Source of the DNA: Pseudoips prasinana
Taxonomy: Eukaryota > Arthropoda > Insecta > Lepidoptera > Nolidae
Length of the DNA stretch: 64,000 nucleotides
Direction: 5' to 3'
Assembly (NCBI GenBank): GCA_951640165.1
Contig: OX621265.1
Location: 15,823,001-15,887,000, forward strand
The notes beneath the pieces are model-generated. The model was not told where the DNA came from, did not search any database, and saw only the letters and a list, made by a program, of their open reading frames with translations. Shown here piece by piece: positions 26,075-30,744 of the stretch. Each line of letters starts with the position of its first letter. Position 1 is the first letter of the stretch. The translations under genes were made by a program, and so were the position numbers.

Positions 26075-28927
26075 TTTAGGCCCGCAAACTGGCCGTTACG
26101 GCAAAACATACATTATTGCATTATACATATGAATAAATGACAGCCAAACAGCCTTCTAAGTGCGAACACAGCATGCTCACGAATATCTCACTTTCACAAA
26201 CATTTACAAACTTAATTTTAATAATAACAAACTTATAATAATTGAATGACAATAATAATTGAATCTATATTACTACTACATGTTAAATTAATTTATAATT
26301 TAGTGTGAAGAAATGTTTTGATAGTATTGACAGATACACTGAACGGATCGAGTTCCTGATAAATTTCGTTAAGGGTGGAGCACATTCGATAAAATGTTTT
26401 AATGCTTTAATAAAATAACTTGTATAAATGTTTTCATACAATGTGTACCTAAATATCTGTTACTAGAAATAATAATGTATACAACTATATTACTACAAAC
26501 ATGTTTTGACTATTAACAAGCGCTTCTTTAAATTCTACGTGAATATTTTTTTTAATTTTTTAATTTATTTATTTTTATATATCAACATTTATAATTTCAG
26601 TGTGTATGCTGTTCACGAGCACCATTGACGTGGTTTAAATTGTTTGGAAATCTACACTTCAAAAATATTAAGGTACGACGAAGTAATTAATCGTATTGAA
26701 TTTATTTAATCATAAGCAACAACTTTTGCTCTACGAGTTCGGACATAACTCAATACATGAATAAAAATTATTTTAAAAGTTTTTGTTGTACTCTCCTGAC
26801 ATTTGTAGATCTGTGTCATTTATAAAAGAAACGACGACGCGCGAACCACGCTTAGCGCTCCCACGTGTGTGCGTCTTTGCTATGCTCGTAGAGTAATAAA
26901 CGTTCAAGCGGGAAATTAAATTAATACTAATATTTTTGTATGAAAATGAATTCTAACAAATTATTATTATTATTAATTTATTCAGAGATAACAATTTTAC
27001 AATCGTATTTGAATATTAACGAGACTTACATACTAGACACAAAAAATAAAAATAAAAGGAATTTATATAATACCAATAAAATATACAATAATCAATACAG
27101 CTACGACGAAACATAATTAACAAAGTCACCTTAAAATTTGAATTCATCTACTGAGTAAAAGCACCCTTCCAGCAAAAGCTTTTTTAAATATGTTAGGACT
27201 ATCGATAGTTTTAAGCTCAACCGGCAGGGAGTTAAATAATTTTACCGCTTGATATCTACAGCCATGCATCGCGACATTTAACCTTGGTTGCAAAGGAACC
27301 TCCAAATCTTTCCTTCTAGTATTAAGTCTTAGTTCTCTTTGTGCTTGCGTTTCATACTTACACTGATGTTGAATGACATCCATGAGTACAACAAAAATGT
27401 AGAGACTAGGAACTTATTAAAAGTTGTAGAAGAAAAGTTGTAGCTTAAAGTGATAACTATGTAGTATTGTGAGGATGTTGGTGTTTTAGAAGAAATGTAT
27501 AGTAAGGGTTTGCAATAAACATTTTACTGAAATTATCTCTCAATTTAAGAAAAGTTGTCATTGTAAAGTATATATTACTTAAAAAATCGCATTGCGCAAT
27601 TATACAATTTCCAACCACTAATGAACCATTCAACCAATCGTCATTTAAAAAAAAAGTTTTATCTAAAACTGTAATTATACAAGTCTAGTCTGCGTAAAAT
27701 TTTCTGCCACAATAAAAATGTATAAAGATTAATATATTTTGTTTCTTACCTAATTTTCAGGTCGTAAGTATACCAATTAAATAATACATAGGAATATTCG
27801 ATCTGCAAAACCATTCATAACGCCTAGCCGAATGGCAAGCGGTTCAGTTCATTGACATTTGTAGTTTCGGATTGACATATCGACAGTGAAGCTGCAATAA
27901 CGCGTAATTAAAAATGTTTGTTATGCACTAATAATTAATAATATCCTTAGACATTATTCACACACGGCCATCTGATTGCAAACTAAGCAGACCTTGTACT
28001 ATGGAAACCAGATAACTGATATGCTACATATACTATTTTTCTTTTGTAAATACATAATTATATAGATAATATAGATAATTTACACCCAGACTCAGGACAA
28101 ACAGACATGTTCATGCACACAAATATTTGTCCCGGGTGGGACTCAAACCCACGACCTGCGGCGTGTAAGGCAGCGTATTTACCAAACAACCACACCAACA
28201 GACCCGTTAAATTTTCGAATTATTGTTAATTAAAAAATATAAACCACTAAGGACCATCTAAGGACTGACCGCGAGCCCATTTGCTTAACCTTCGTGAATC
28301 GTTTGTTAGTGAACCTGCCTTCTGATCCAAAGATTGCAGGTTTGATCCTCGCACATGACAAATATTTGTGTTAATGAACAAGCGCCTGTTGGCGTGGTTG
28401 GCAAATGCTTGCCTTTCACGCCGGAGGCCGTGGGTTCGATTCCTACTCAGGACAGATATTTGTGTGCATGAACATGTCTGTTTGTCTGAGTCTGGGTGTA
28501 ATTATTTATATAGGTACATAAGTATGTATTTACAATATCCATAATATATCAGTTATCGGGTTTCCATAGTACAAGCTCTGCTTAGTGTCAGTGCTACATA
28601 TCAAGCAATATATATACACACGTTTCCAATATAAGCTGCTCTCTCGTCGTATGAAAGTCCTAAACAACGCGAGAGCAGCTTATACTGTAAATGTATAGCT
28701 TGATATGTAGCCGTGTGTACAAGCTTTGCTTAGTTAGGGCTAGAAAGCGTTGTTTAATATGCCCCGGATATTTATTTTATTAATATTTTCCTTTTTTGCA
28801 GCCCAAAAAGCACAAATACACCACACTAGATACTCGAACATCGACCTTGTGCCCACCGTGCGACTGCTCAAATTGCGATGACAACAACGTAGACACAGTA
28901 ACTACGCATCCAAAGATGGTTTGCTAA
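1881..28927 (+). CDS. Micro-exon gene: 26 exons of 3-9 nt plus a 72-nt and a terminal 126-nt exon (5' partial)
   Basis: Seen: 28 exons on one strand, each preceded by a pyrimidine-rich tract and AG. The 27 internal ones are followed by GTAAGT or a close variant (GTAAGA, GTAAAT, GTAATG, GTATGT, GTACGA). Internal lengths are 3, 6, 9 or 72 nt, so every exon is symmetric. In phase 0 all are open. The other phases meet stops: ATAGAG and ATAACG in one, ACTAGA, TATGAG and GATAACAAC in the other. Joined exons give 118 codons and TAA. Residues by exon: PTE, SP, PP, NV, VT, DNN, G, EP, LS, TL, IE, KE, YE, LP, DG, KV, HLF, ME, QW, IT, KF, TR, PAT, K, PN, a 24-residue exon starting CVCC, V, and a 41-residue Cys-rich C terminus. 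Introns run from 84 nt (4661-4744) to about 5.1 kb (17849-22941). No start codon or signal peptide is visible, so 5' exons are missing. Family and function are unknown. Inference: symmetric exons would allow skipping without frame loss. Confidence 0.88.
2033..3815 (-). mobile_element. 5'-truncated non-LTR retrotransposon with reverse transcriptase ORF
   Basis: The ORF at 2068-3639 (523 codons) reads further upstream to about 3812. It carries RT palm motifs FLDLAKAFDTV near residue 305, GVPQGSIIGP near 360 and FADDT near 389, with the catalytic aspartates present. No endonuclease domain is seen, so the copy is 5'-truncated. The clade is probably Jockey or CR1-like, judged only from the motifs. 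It lies antisense in the first intron of the micro-exon gene. The RT frame is intact, so it is fairly young. Confidence 0.8.
3905..4055 (+). repeat. Dispersed repeat ending in TGCTGAATAAATTTA
   Basis: It shares cagaccgcacgga near its start and gtgctgaataaa at its end with 39245-39425 (+) and, inverted, with 20155-20290. It looks like the 3' tail of a retroposon. Confidence 0.5.
4075..4080 (+). CDS. Micro-exon 2 (6 nt, SP)
   Basis: TCTCCG follows tttgcttttag and precedes gtaaga. The intron before it carries a 5'-truncated LINE on the opposite strand. Confidence 0.75.
4225..4590 (+). mobile_element. tRNA-derived SINE (family with GCCTCGTTGGTC head)
   Basis: The head gcctcgttggtcaagtgacagcg resembles a tRNA A box and is followed by a degenerate B box (gtttaaatcgtgg). 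The body runs through agcccgaagtctgggagttgg to gtcccgtcggatcatgag. Inverted copies lie at 35990-36350 and 59400-59775. Confidence 0.7.
4655..4660 (+). CDS. Micro-exon 3 (6 nt, PP)
   Basis: CCACCA lies between tatttcag and gtaagt. The next intron is only 84 nt, close to the usual minimum in insects. Confidence 0.8.
4745..4750 (+). CDS. Micro-exon 4 (6 nt, NV)
   Basis: AACGTG follows a long T-rich tract ending in atatag and precedes gtaagt. Confidence 0.75.
4782..5000 (+). repeat. Dispersed repeat with CTAGCTGTGCCCGCG start
   Basis: It starts actagctgtgcccgcgacttcg and includes agacagacagaca and aaaaattgt. Related copies start at 18331, 54487 and 61850 (+), and an inverted one lies at about 54280-54478. 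The family is common in Lepidoptera. Confidence 0.6.
5330..5765. repeat. Duplicated 140-bp segment
   Basis: The segment with aaacggttac, tatgcaatcgtcatttgt and accctaccgtgcagtgca occurs at about 5335-5465 and again at 5615-5750, with minor differences. No coding potential is seen. Confidence 0.6.
6092..6097 (+). CDS. Micro-exon 5 (6 nt, VT)
   Basis: GTTACA lies between ttatttattag and gtaagt. Confidence 0.75.
6298..6478. mobile_element. MITE-like foldback element
   Basis: Arms of about 70 bp are near-perfect inverse copies, from gcctctagcacgagt at the left to actcgtgctagaggc at the right, around a loop of about 35 bp. No ORF is present. Confidence 0.8.
6772..6780 (+). CDS. Micro-exon 6 (9 nt, DNN)
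   Basis: GATAACAAC lies between ttattttag and gtaaga. In phase 2 it would contain TAA, so it helps fix phase 0. Confidence 0.75.
7281..7283 (+). CDS. Micro-exon 7 (3 nt, G), acceptor uncertain
   Basis: The sequence ttacagatagggcgtaagt allows two acceptors. Using atag gives a 3-nt exon GGC and keeps the frame. Using acag gives a 7-nt exon that would break it. I chose the in-frame option, so this exon is not independent evidence for the frame. Confidence 0.5.
7649..7654 (+). CDS. Micro-exon 8 (6 nt, EP)
   Basis: GAGCCA lies between ttttttattttag and gtaagt. Confidence 0.8.
8375..9288 (+). mobile_element. 5'-truncated LINE insertion with target-site duplication
   Basis: It is flanked by a 13-bp direct repeat, GGTTCTAACCCAA, at 8362-8374 and 9289-9301, and ends in an A-rich tail. 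The ORF to 8942 gives a C-terminal domain with WPIIDHCVAQFLTGHGNFKS and the cysteine motif CLCSTSSNEYEQTAHHILWEC, typical of the region after RNase H in R1 or related non-LTR elements. The apparent start codon at 8355 lies outside the element, so it is not a real gene start. It sits in the intron before micro-exon 9. Confidence 0.8.
9832..9837 (+). CDS. Micro-exon 9 (6 nt, LS)
   Basis: CTTTCC lies between gattttctcag and gtaagt. The preceding intron carries the LINE insertion at 8375-9288. Confidence 0.75.
9948..9953 (+). CDS. Micro-exon 10 (6 nt, TL)
   Basis: ACTTTG follows an uninterrupted pyrimidine tract ending in ttttcag and precedes gtaagt. The flanking introns are 110 and 98 nt. Confidence 0.8.
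10052..10057 (+). CDS. Micro-exon 11 (6 nt, IE)
   Basis: ATAGAG lies between ctatttttacag and gtaaat. In phase 1 it would hold TAG. Confidence 0.75.
10193..10765 (+). repeat. Tandem array, about six copies of a 100-102 bp unit
   Basis: The unit starts AAAACACCAACAACCTCGC at 10193, 10295, 10397, 10499, 10599 and 10699. The spacing is 102, 102, 102, 100 and 100 bp. An inverted single copy lies at about 11045-11130, and a partial piece lies at 26707-26760. The array is one arm of a foldback element that has expanded in tandem. Confidence 0.85.
11045..11130 (-). repeat. Inverted single copy of the 102-bp unit
   Basis: Inverse of the unit at 10193-10765, from ttgagtaatgtgcgaactcgtag to gttgttggtgttttacaagtaa. 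It marks the opposite arm of the parent foldback element. Confidence 0.7.
11160..11280. mobile_element. MITE-like foldback element
   Basis: The ends ctacatatcaagctatat and atatagcttgataatatg are inverse copies, with internal arms cagtataagctgatc and cagcttataatgg. A second member lies at 28590-28720. Confidence 0.7.
11444..11449 (+). CDS. Micro-exon 12 (6 nt, KE)
   Basis: AAAGAA lies between ctctatttttag (with one extra T) and gtaagt. The intron before it contains the 102-bp tandem array at 10193-10765. Confidence 0.75.
11480..11760. mobile_element. Short relative of the SWIM-domain transposon
   Basis: It matches the ends of the element at 56030-57200 (aaaactttgtaccccttttt, ttggaacagttaaagttcat, gtgtcaaaactgagaa) but lacks the ORF. 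It looks like an internal-deletion derivative. Confidence 0.5.
12010..12480 (+). repeat. LINE 3'-end remnants
   Basis: Two tails are present: acggaaggctcataaggccgaa to gagccgtaaaactgaa near 12030-12080, similar to 29120-29170, and aggaccgcccattgta to gtacaataaag near 12400-12465, similar to 38690-38765. Micro-exon 13 lies between them. Confidence 0.5.
12331..12336 (+). CDS. Micro-exon 13 (6 nt, YE)
   Basis: TATGAG lies between ttgatttcag and gtaatg. In phase 2 it would hold TGA. Confidence 0.7.
12550..12555 (+). CDS. Micro-exon 14 (6 nt, LP)
   Basis: CTGCCA lies between ttatttgtag and gtaagt. Confidence 0.75.
12606..12854 (+). mobile_element. Short LINE 3' insertion with 11-bp target duplication
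   Basis: ATACAATGCGT flanks the insert at 12595-12605 and 12855-12865. The end, gtccagcagtggactt then tgatgat, is the tail seen at 17250-17310, 46120-46175 and 60830-60860. The 70-codon ORF at 12600 begins in the target duplication and is not a host gene. Confidence 0.75.
13234..13239 (+). CDS. Micro-exon 15 (6 nt, DG)
   Basis: GACGGC lies between cacttctgtttag and gtaagt. Confidence 0.75.
13491..13496 (+). CDS. Micro-exon 16 (6 nt, KV)
   Basis: AAAGTC lies between ggtaatttttcag and gtaagt. The next intron is 86 nt. Confidence 0.8.
13583..13591 (+). CDS. Micro-exon 17 (9 nt, HLF)
   Basis: CATTTATTC lies between gtttattgcag and gtaagt. Confidence 0.8.
13766..13771 (+). CDS. Micro-exon 18 (6 nt, ME)
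   Basis: ATGGAG lies between catgcttgctgcag and gtaaat. Confidence 0.75.
14111..14116 (+). CDS. Micro-exon 19 (6 nt, QW)
   Basis: CAATGG lies between gtttaaatttcag and gtatgt. The next intron is 100 nt. Confidence 0.7.
14217..14222 (+). CDS. Micro-exon 20 (6 nt, IT)
   Basis: ATAACG lies between ttttatattatag and gtaaga. In phase 1 it would hold TAA. Confidence 0.7.
14400..14857 (+). repeat. Three tandem copies of a 159-bp MITE-like unit
   Basis: Copies start at 14409, 14568 and 14727, exactly 159 bp apart and nearly identical. Each unit begins accatctgtttaatatata and, in the first two copies, ends tatatatyaaacagatggt, so each has its own inverted termini. The third copy lacks its right end. 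Confidence 0.85.
14900..15650 (+). pseudogene. LINE C-terminal remnant split by a MITE
   Basis: Pieces at about 14920-14985 (reads MRLTRNFLPRTTTLWNQL) and 15465-15600 (reads VELFPIRYDMATFKKRAYS then TCDSSGVASVHG) together match the usual C terminus of lepidopteran LINE polymerases. The insert between them is annotated separately. The tail resembles the family's 3' end. Confidence 0.7.
14988..15466. mobile_element. DNA-transposon-like insertion inside a LINE remnant
   Basis: The ends agtagtgttagaaatgac and, inverted, agtagagatgtaaaatgac form imperfect terminal repeats. The interior has many GGTCA and TGACC motifs at both ends. No ORF is recognised. Confidence 0.55.
15690..15935 (+). mobile_element. 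tRNA-derived SINE, 5'-truncated
   Basis: It starts at the B-box region (cccacccaggacagatattt) and ends gcttagtttgggatcagatggccgtgtgt. Full copies are at 28380-28600 and 33960-34200. Confidence 0.7.
16170..16885 (+). repeat. Dispersed repeat (TCGCACTTGGCCGGTTTTT family) with nested LINE tail
   Basis: It starts gggttccgtagccaaatgg and ends gtccgactcgcacttggccgg. A LINE 3' end with (TACA)n and gggtaggcagagacaacgg lies inside at 16688-16812. The ORF at 16147-16557 on the other strand is a chance frame. Confidence 0.65.
17025..17310 (+). repeat. LINE 3' end with (TGATGA)n tail
   Basis: It includes gtgggcaggccccctacaag, gcgcaagaccggcaattgtgg and ccagcagtggacgtctt, which encode the polymerase C terminus (RWTDDLVRVAGN-like) before a gatgatgatg tail. 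Similar tails lie at 45995-46180 and 60775-60870. Confidence 0.65.
17347..17352 (+). CDS. Micro-exon 21 (6 nt, KF)
   Basis: AAATTT lies between tatttatttacag and gtaagt. It sits about 40 bp after a LINE 3' end that has invaded the intron. Confidence 0.7.
17515..17690. mobile_element. Foldback element with GACGTTTCGACCAAG arms
   Basis: Arms of about 60 bp, from aaccttattgttattttcc to ccacgatcac and back, are inverse copies. The motif gaaacgtcggg also occurs at 45027-45040. Confidence 0.75.
17843..17848 (+). CDS. Micro-exon 22 (6 nt, TR)
   Basis: ACTAGA lies between aatttctttacag and gtaagt. In phase 2 it would hold TAG. Confidence 0.75.
17928..18170 (+). repeat. Dispersed repeat starting GGGCAGTGGTTACCCTAGTG
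   Basis: A close copy lies at 46985-47225, and an inverted fragment at about 19985-20130. The shared text includes gttgttcaagccgccca and ggaccggtgag-like ends. No coding function is seen. Confidence 0.6.
18331..18665 (+). repeat. Dispersed repeat (CTAGCTGTGCCC family)
   Basis: It starts ctagctgtgcccaacgg and ends cctacgattttattatatg. It is close to the copies at 54487-54800 and 61850-62170. Confidence 0.65.
18945..19085. mobile_element. MITE-like foldback element
   Basis: The left end gtacagacgccagcac and right end gtgctggcgtctgtac are inverse copies, as are the inner arms ctaccccaacctgtcaaat and gacagattggggtag. Confidence 0.7.
19104..19899. mobile_element. DNA transposon relic with terminal inverted repeats
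   Basis: The left end agggtctgtttcacaatgt matches the inverse of the right end acattgtaaaacagaccct. It spans about 800 bp in the large intron before micro-exon 23. A 47-codon ORF lies inside on the minus strand. Confidence 0.7.
19495..19638 (-). CDS. Small ORF inside the 19104-19899 transposon (47 aa)
   Basis: It starts MVIFDIIENEIDEFFDRV and ends NKQNAFVDINI. Acidic at the N terminus and basic in the middle, it resembles the start of a transposase that lost its catalytic part, but I cannot name the family. It is probably not a host gene. Confidence 0.4.
   Translation of the reverse strand: MVIFDIIENEIDEFFDRVTEPRINPTPLRKTPPKHRNKQNAFVDINI
20155..20600 (-). repeat. Retroposon-tail repeats
   Basis: 20155-20290 is an inverted copy of the tail at 39245-39425. 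20350-20600 holds another repeat with aacgagcagttggctagcgcag, whose inverse (gcgcaagccaactgctcg) lies at 2036-2053 beside the LINE. No ORF is seen. Confidence 0.45.
20690..22500 (+). mobile_element. DNA transposon with long imperfect inverted arms and a spliced ORF
   Basis: Left text gccgcttaaccatgg recurs inverted near 22475-22488 (catggttaagcggc). The inner arms gtagaacaaactagctggac (20860) and gtccagctagcttgttctac (22049) are also inverse copies. The element carries a TATA-like tatataaag at 21001, a two-exon ORF and a polyadenylation-type sequence near 21920. No catalytic transposase is recognised, so it may encode an accessory protein of a two-gene element. Exact ends and target duplication are not resolved. 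Confidence 0.6.
21105..21835 (+). pseudogene. Spliced transposon ORF with frameshift, acidic tail
   Basis: Exon 1 (21105-21123, MDCVHK plus one nt) has the donor gtaagt. The acceptor cag at 21377-21379 opens exon 2 at 21380, and the join is in frame through VFTVSK to MDFFEEWLKHPK. The frame shifts by one base near 21555-21590, where a short GCAGCTGTGCAA motif is repeated, and continues as AVQRIATNRDLLNMLL. It ends MDDSSDDSDDE at 21835. The acidic end is like that of the small ORF at 24784-24912. It is probably a transposon-encoded protein of unknown role. Confidence 0.55.
22730..22885 (+). repeat. LINE 3'-end remnant
   Basis: The text gatcttatagccatata and gattccgtctcaaaatg matches the tail at 49610-49685 plus 52615-52660, which belongs to the split LINE at 48024-52700. 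Confidence 0.55.
22942..22950 (+). CDS. Micro-exon 23 (9 nt, PAT)
   Basis: CCCGCTACC lies between cttttttatctctttag and gtaagt, one of the clearest acceptors in the gene. Confidence 0.8.
23183..23185 (+). CDS. Micro-exon 24 (3 nt, K)
   Basis: AAA lies between ctatttttattttttag and gtaagt. If real it is a single-codon exon. A ratchet-like site is the alternative. Confidence 0.6.
23330..23895. mobile_element. Large foldback element
   Basis: Arms of about 210 bp (23350-23575 and 23675-23890) are inverse copies, for example cgcatttttgggtaggtat with atacctacccaaaaatgcg and ctgcagacctggc with gccaggtctgcag. The centre is about 100 bp. No ORF is seen. Confidence 0.8.
24121..24375 (+). mobile_element. 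tRNA-derived SINE (CCTAGCCTAGTTGGTAGTGC head)
   Basis: The head shows an A box (tagttggtagtgc) and B box (gggttcgaatcccgg), then tatgtatatcgtcgcctgg and caagctttgcttagtttgg. Copies are at 38068-38305, 42810-43065 and 62550-62800. The body shares its end with the other SINE family here. Confidence 0.8.
24409..24414 (+). CDS. Micro-exon 25 (6 nt, PN)
   Basis: CCAAAT lies between attattttattctcag and gtaagt. A SINE ends just upstream. Confidence 0.75.
24632..25308 (+). mobile_element. DNA transposon derivative with about 28-bp inverted ends
   Basis: The ends tgcgttgtagcatggtg with cgggtgacag and, inverted, tgcgttatagcatgctg with cgggtgacag match. A 42-codon acidic ORF lies inside. Confidence 0.7.
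24784..24912 (+). CDS. Small acidic ORF in a transposon (42 aa)
   Basis: It runs from MSDWDRDIHIDN to GSDTSSD and is rich in Asp and Ser. The composition matches the C-terminal tail of the ORF in the 20690-22500 element. It is likely a leftover of a longer transposon protein. Confidence 0.4.
   Translation: MSDWDRDIHIDNIIDSSLIISVTDSDDELSDNSESGSDTSSD
25780..26570 (+). repeat. LINE 3' tail copies with a long poly-T tract
   Basis: The text ggtccgtcataataataa to tgacaataacttgatac, and the final ctattaacaagcgcttctt then tctacgtgaata, match tails at 29357-29895, 52720-53230 and 55265-55670. It is interrupted at 26048 by a run of about 30 T and foreign sequence up to about 26390, as expected for an antisense poly(A) retroposon. 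Confidence 0.55.
26601..26672 (+). CDS. 72-nt exon of the micro-exon gene (24 aa, starts CVCC)
   Basis: It follows ataatttcag and precedes gtacga. It reads 24 sense codons in phase 0, with an early CVCC cluster, then TWFKLFGN and the end FKNIK. The length is a multiple of three, as for the small exons, and the frame joins the terminal exon directly. Confidence 0.75.
26960..27390 (-). pseudogene. LINE C-terminal remnant
   Basis: The 79-codon frame at 27144-27383 reads RELRLNTRRKDLEVPLQ then YQAVKLFNSLPVELK, the common end of lepidopteran non-LTR polymerases. Related text occurs at 49311-49535 ([21 protein letters not shown]). It lies in the intron before the 3-nt exon at 27761 and is flanked by pieces of the CAACAACTTTTG element. 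Confidence 0.65.
27761..27763 (+). CDS. Micro-exon 27 (3 nt, V)
   Basis: GTC lies between cctaattttcag and gtaagt. It can be a one-codon exon or a recursive splice point. Either way the frame to the last exon is kept. Confidence 0.6.
27950..28200 (-). mobile_element. tRNA-derived SINE, inverted
   Basis: It starts tacacacggccatctgatt-like and ends in an inverse B box (gggactcaaacccacgacc). It is the same family as 28380-28600. Confidence 0.7.
28380..28740 (+). mobile_element. tRNA-derived SINE interrupted by a foldback MITE
   Basis: The head gcgtggttggcaaatgc and B box gggttcgattcctactc lead into catgaacatgtctgtttg and end at tctgcttag. The foldback element of the 11160 family (28590-28720, ends gctacatatcaagc and gcttgatatgtagc) is inserted, and the SINE resumes at gctttgcttagttagg. 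The terminal exon of the micro-exon gene follows 60 bp later. Confidence 0.75.
28802..28927 (+). CDS. Terminal exon of the micro-exon gene (41 aa plus stop)
   Basis: The strong acceptor ttttccttttttgcag precedes 41 sense codons and TAA at 28925-28927. The peptide starts PKKHKYTTLDTRTST, has the dense cluster CPPCDCSNC, then DDNNVDTVTTHPKMVC. ATTAAA-type hexamers about 10 and 100 bp downstream could direct polyadenylation. The cysteines would suit metal binding or disulphides, but no family is recognised. It could also serve as the last exon of shorter isoforms. Confidence 0.8.
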   Translation, partial: PKKHKYTTLDTRTSTLCPPCDCSNCDDNNVDTVTTHPKMVC

Positions 28928-29109
28928 GTGGACTAAGGAGTTACTTTATTAAAAGAAGTTATCTTGTGTAATTTGAAAATTATATTAAGTAATTTAAAAC
29001 TTATTGACATTATTATTTTACTTTTTATTAAATACGGTCATCTACGCATAGTTCACCCATATCCATAGAAATACTGTCCAAAATATAATTTAAAACTTGA
29101 ATTTAGCAA

Positions 29110-29330
29110 TCAGTCGTGGATTGCCATAAGGCCGAAGTAACCAGGACCGTAAAATTGAAATTAAAAAAGATCATCTCATCCACCTCTTACAGGTAGTCCA
29201 AAATAGGTTTATGCGACGAGCCGCGTACGCACCATGGTTCGTCCGTAACAAAAGCCTCCATGCCGATCTCCAATTGCCTACCATCAAGCATTGGATGAAG
29301 CAAGATGTTTCAATGTTTTTTTTTGTTTCA
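29110..29330 (+). pseudogene. LINE polymerase C-terminal remnant
   Basis: The frame from about 29172 reads LLQVVQNRFMRRAA, then APWFVRNKSLHADLQLPTI, matching the end of Jockey-type polymerases. It is a short relic downstream of the micro-exon gene. Confidence 0.6.
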
Positions 29331-29344
29331 TAAATATAATCTAA

Positions 29345-30460
29345 ATTAATATTCATTCAGACAACCGATCGAGCAGATATTGTGTTTGCCTACTAAATAA
29401 TTACTTTAAGTGGACCAAATCCCGTGTTCATGCCCGCTTGAGTATGTTTCGCCGGACCGTCTCAACTGGGCCGTGTTGAAACCGGTAGTAGATGAACCTG
29501 CTGAGTTTATTTCGCTGGGTCTTCTCAGTTGGGGCGCATTGGATCCGGTGGTAGCATTAAAGCACGACCGTCGTTTTAAACACAAGGTCCGTTATAATAA
29601 TAATACTGAATACCTTAATATATAGACAGAACCATTCAGACAATATGTAGTAAAATATAAATTTCAATCATTAAACCTAAACATAATCTCCTTGACAATA
29701 ACTTAATACAAGCTAGCTAAATATCACTACTATTATATAATAAATTGTATAAATGTTTTAACATTCCATGTAACTAAATATCTGTAATAAGCAACTAGAA
29801 ATAATATCTGTATTACTACAAACATGTTCTGACTATTTACAAGCGCTTTTTTAAAGTCTACGTGAATAAAAACCTTTTTCATTTTATTTTATTTTAAAAA
29901 ACGTCCAAACGGTTTGACTCTACCACTCACCATCCAAGTAATTTGGTGGTGCAGGCGGTCAATTACACCCCCCTCCGATACTCTACTAAGCACCATCGTC
30001 CCAGGCACGTCATAGACGACCCGGACGATGAGATTACCGCATGTCTTGAACAGATCAAATCGATTATAGACTCTCGCAACACTGCACAACCGAAATTTTG
30101 GTACTCGCCGGTCGAGAGTACGACCGCGAACGCTTCGCGACCACCAGCGTCCCCATGACCTTTAGTTTGCATTCGATCCGATGAAATGCCCTCTCCGGAC
30201 TTAAACCGGAAGTGAGGCCCGTGTAGCGTATTAACGTAGAGCGAAAGTCGCACAAAACATCCCTAAAAACCATGATCTTTCGCCCTCTCGCCGCCAGTAG
30301 CCGCCCAGAGTCTAGGTTCGAACCCCACAGGGGGTGCCCTCTGGCGCGGGTACTTAGTTTGTAGTTGTAGTTTGCTAGGCGGTTAGAGCCCACGCTCACC
30401 CCTATTGTCAGGTGAAGCAGTAAAAGCCGAGAGACTAACTGCACGCGTCATGTTAAAAAA
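29345..30460 (+). repeat. LINE 3' tail followed by unidentified retroelement-like sequence
   Basis: 29345-29895 matches the tail at 52720-53230 (gtttcgccggaccgtctcaa, ggcgcattggatccggtgg). From 29930 to 30460 the base composition becomes GC-richer. A 71-codon + frame (29943-30158) reads PDDEITACLEQIKSIIDS, which could be an ORF1 remnant. No firm assignment. Confidence 0.45.
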
Positions 30461-30744
30461 AAACTGAAAAAAAAACATACAAGACACACTTATGGATTAG
30501 TGATGTATTAGGCTGCCTATACAGTGGAGAGGAGTCAAGTGGCGGCACAGTTTGTGAGGTAAAATCCCAATTGAATTGTATGAAATCGCCGTTCCTCTTC
30601 AGTGGATAGGGAGTTGCGATCTAGTTTAAAAATTCATTCAAAATCGGCGAGGCCAAAATTAGAATCACCAGAATTATATATCATTCTGGGTTTAGAGCGG
30701 GAGCTTTCATACGAAGCTTTTTGAGATAATTATCATAAAAAGCG

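Noticed and set aside
30064..30444. 126-codon ORF on the minus strand
   Set aside because: No known motif, overlapping frames on both strands, and repeat surroundings. Not convincing as a gene.
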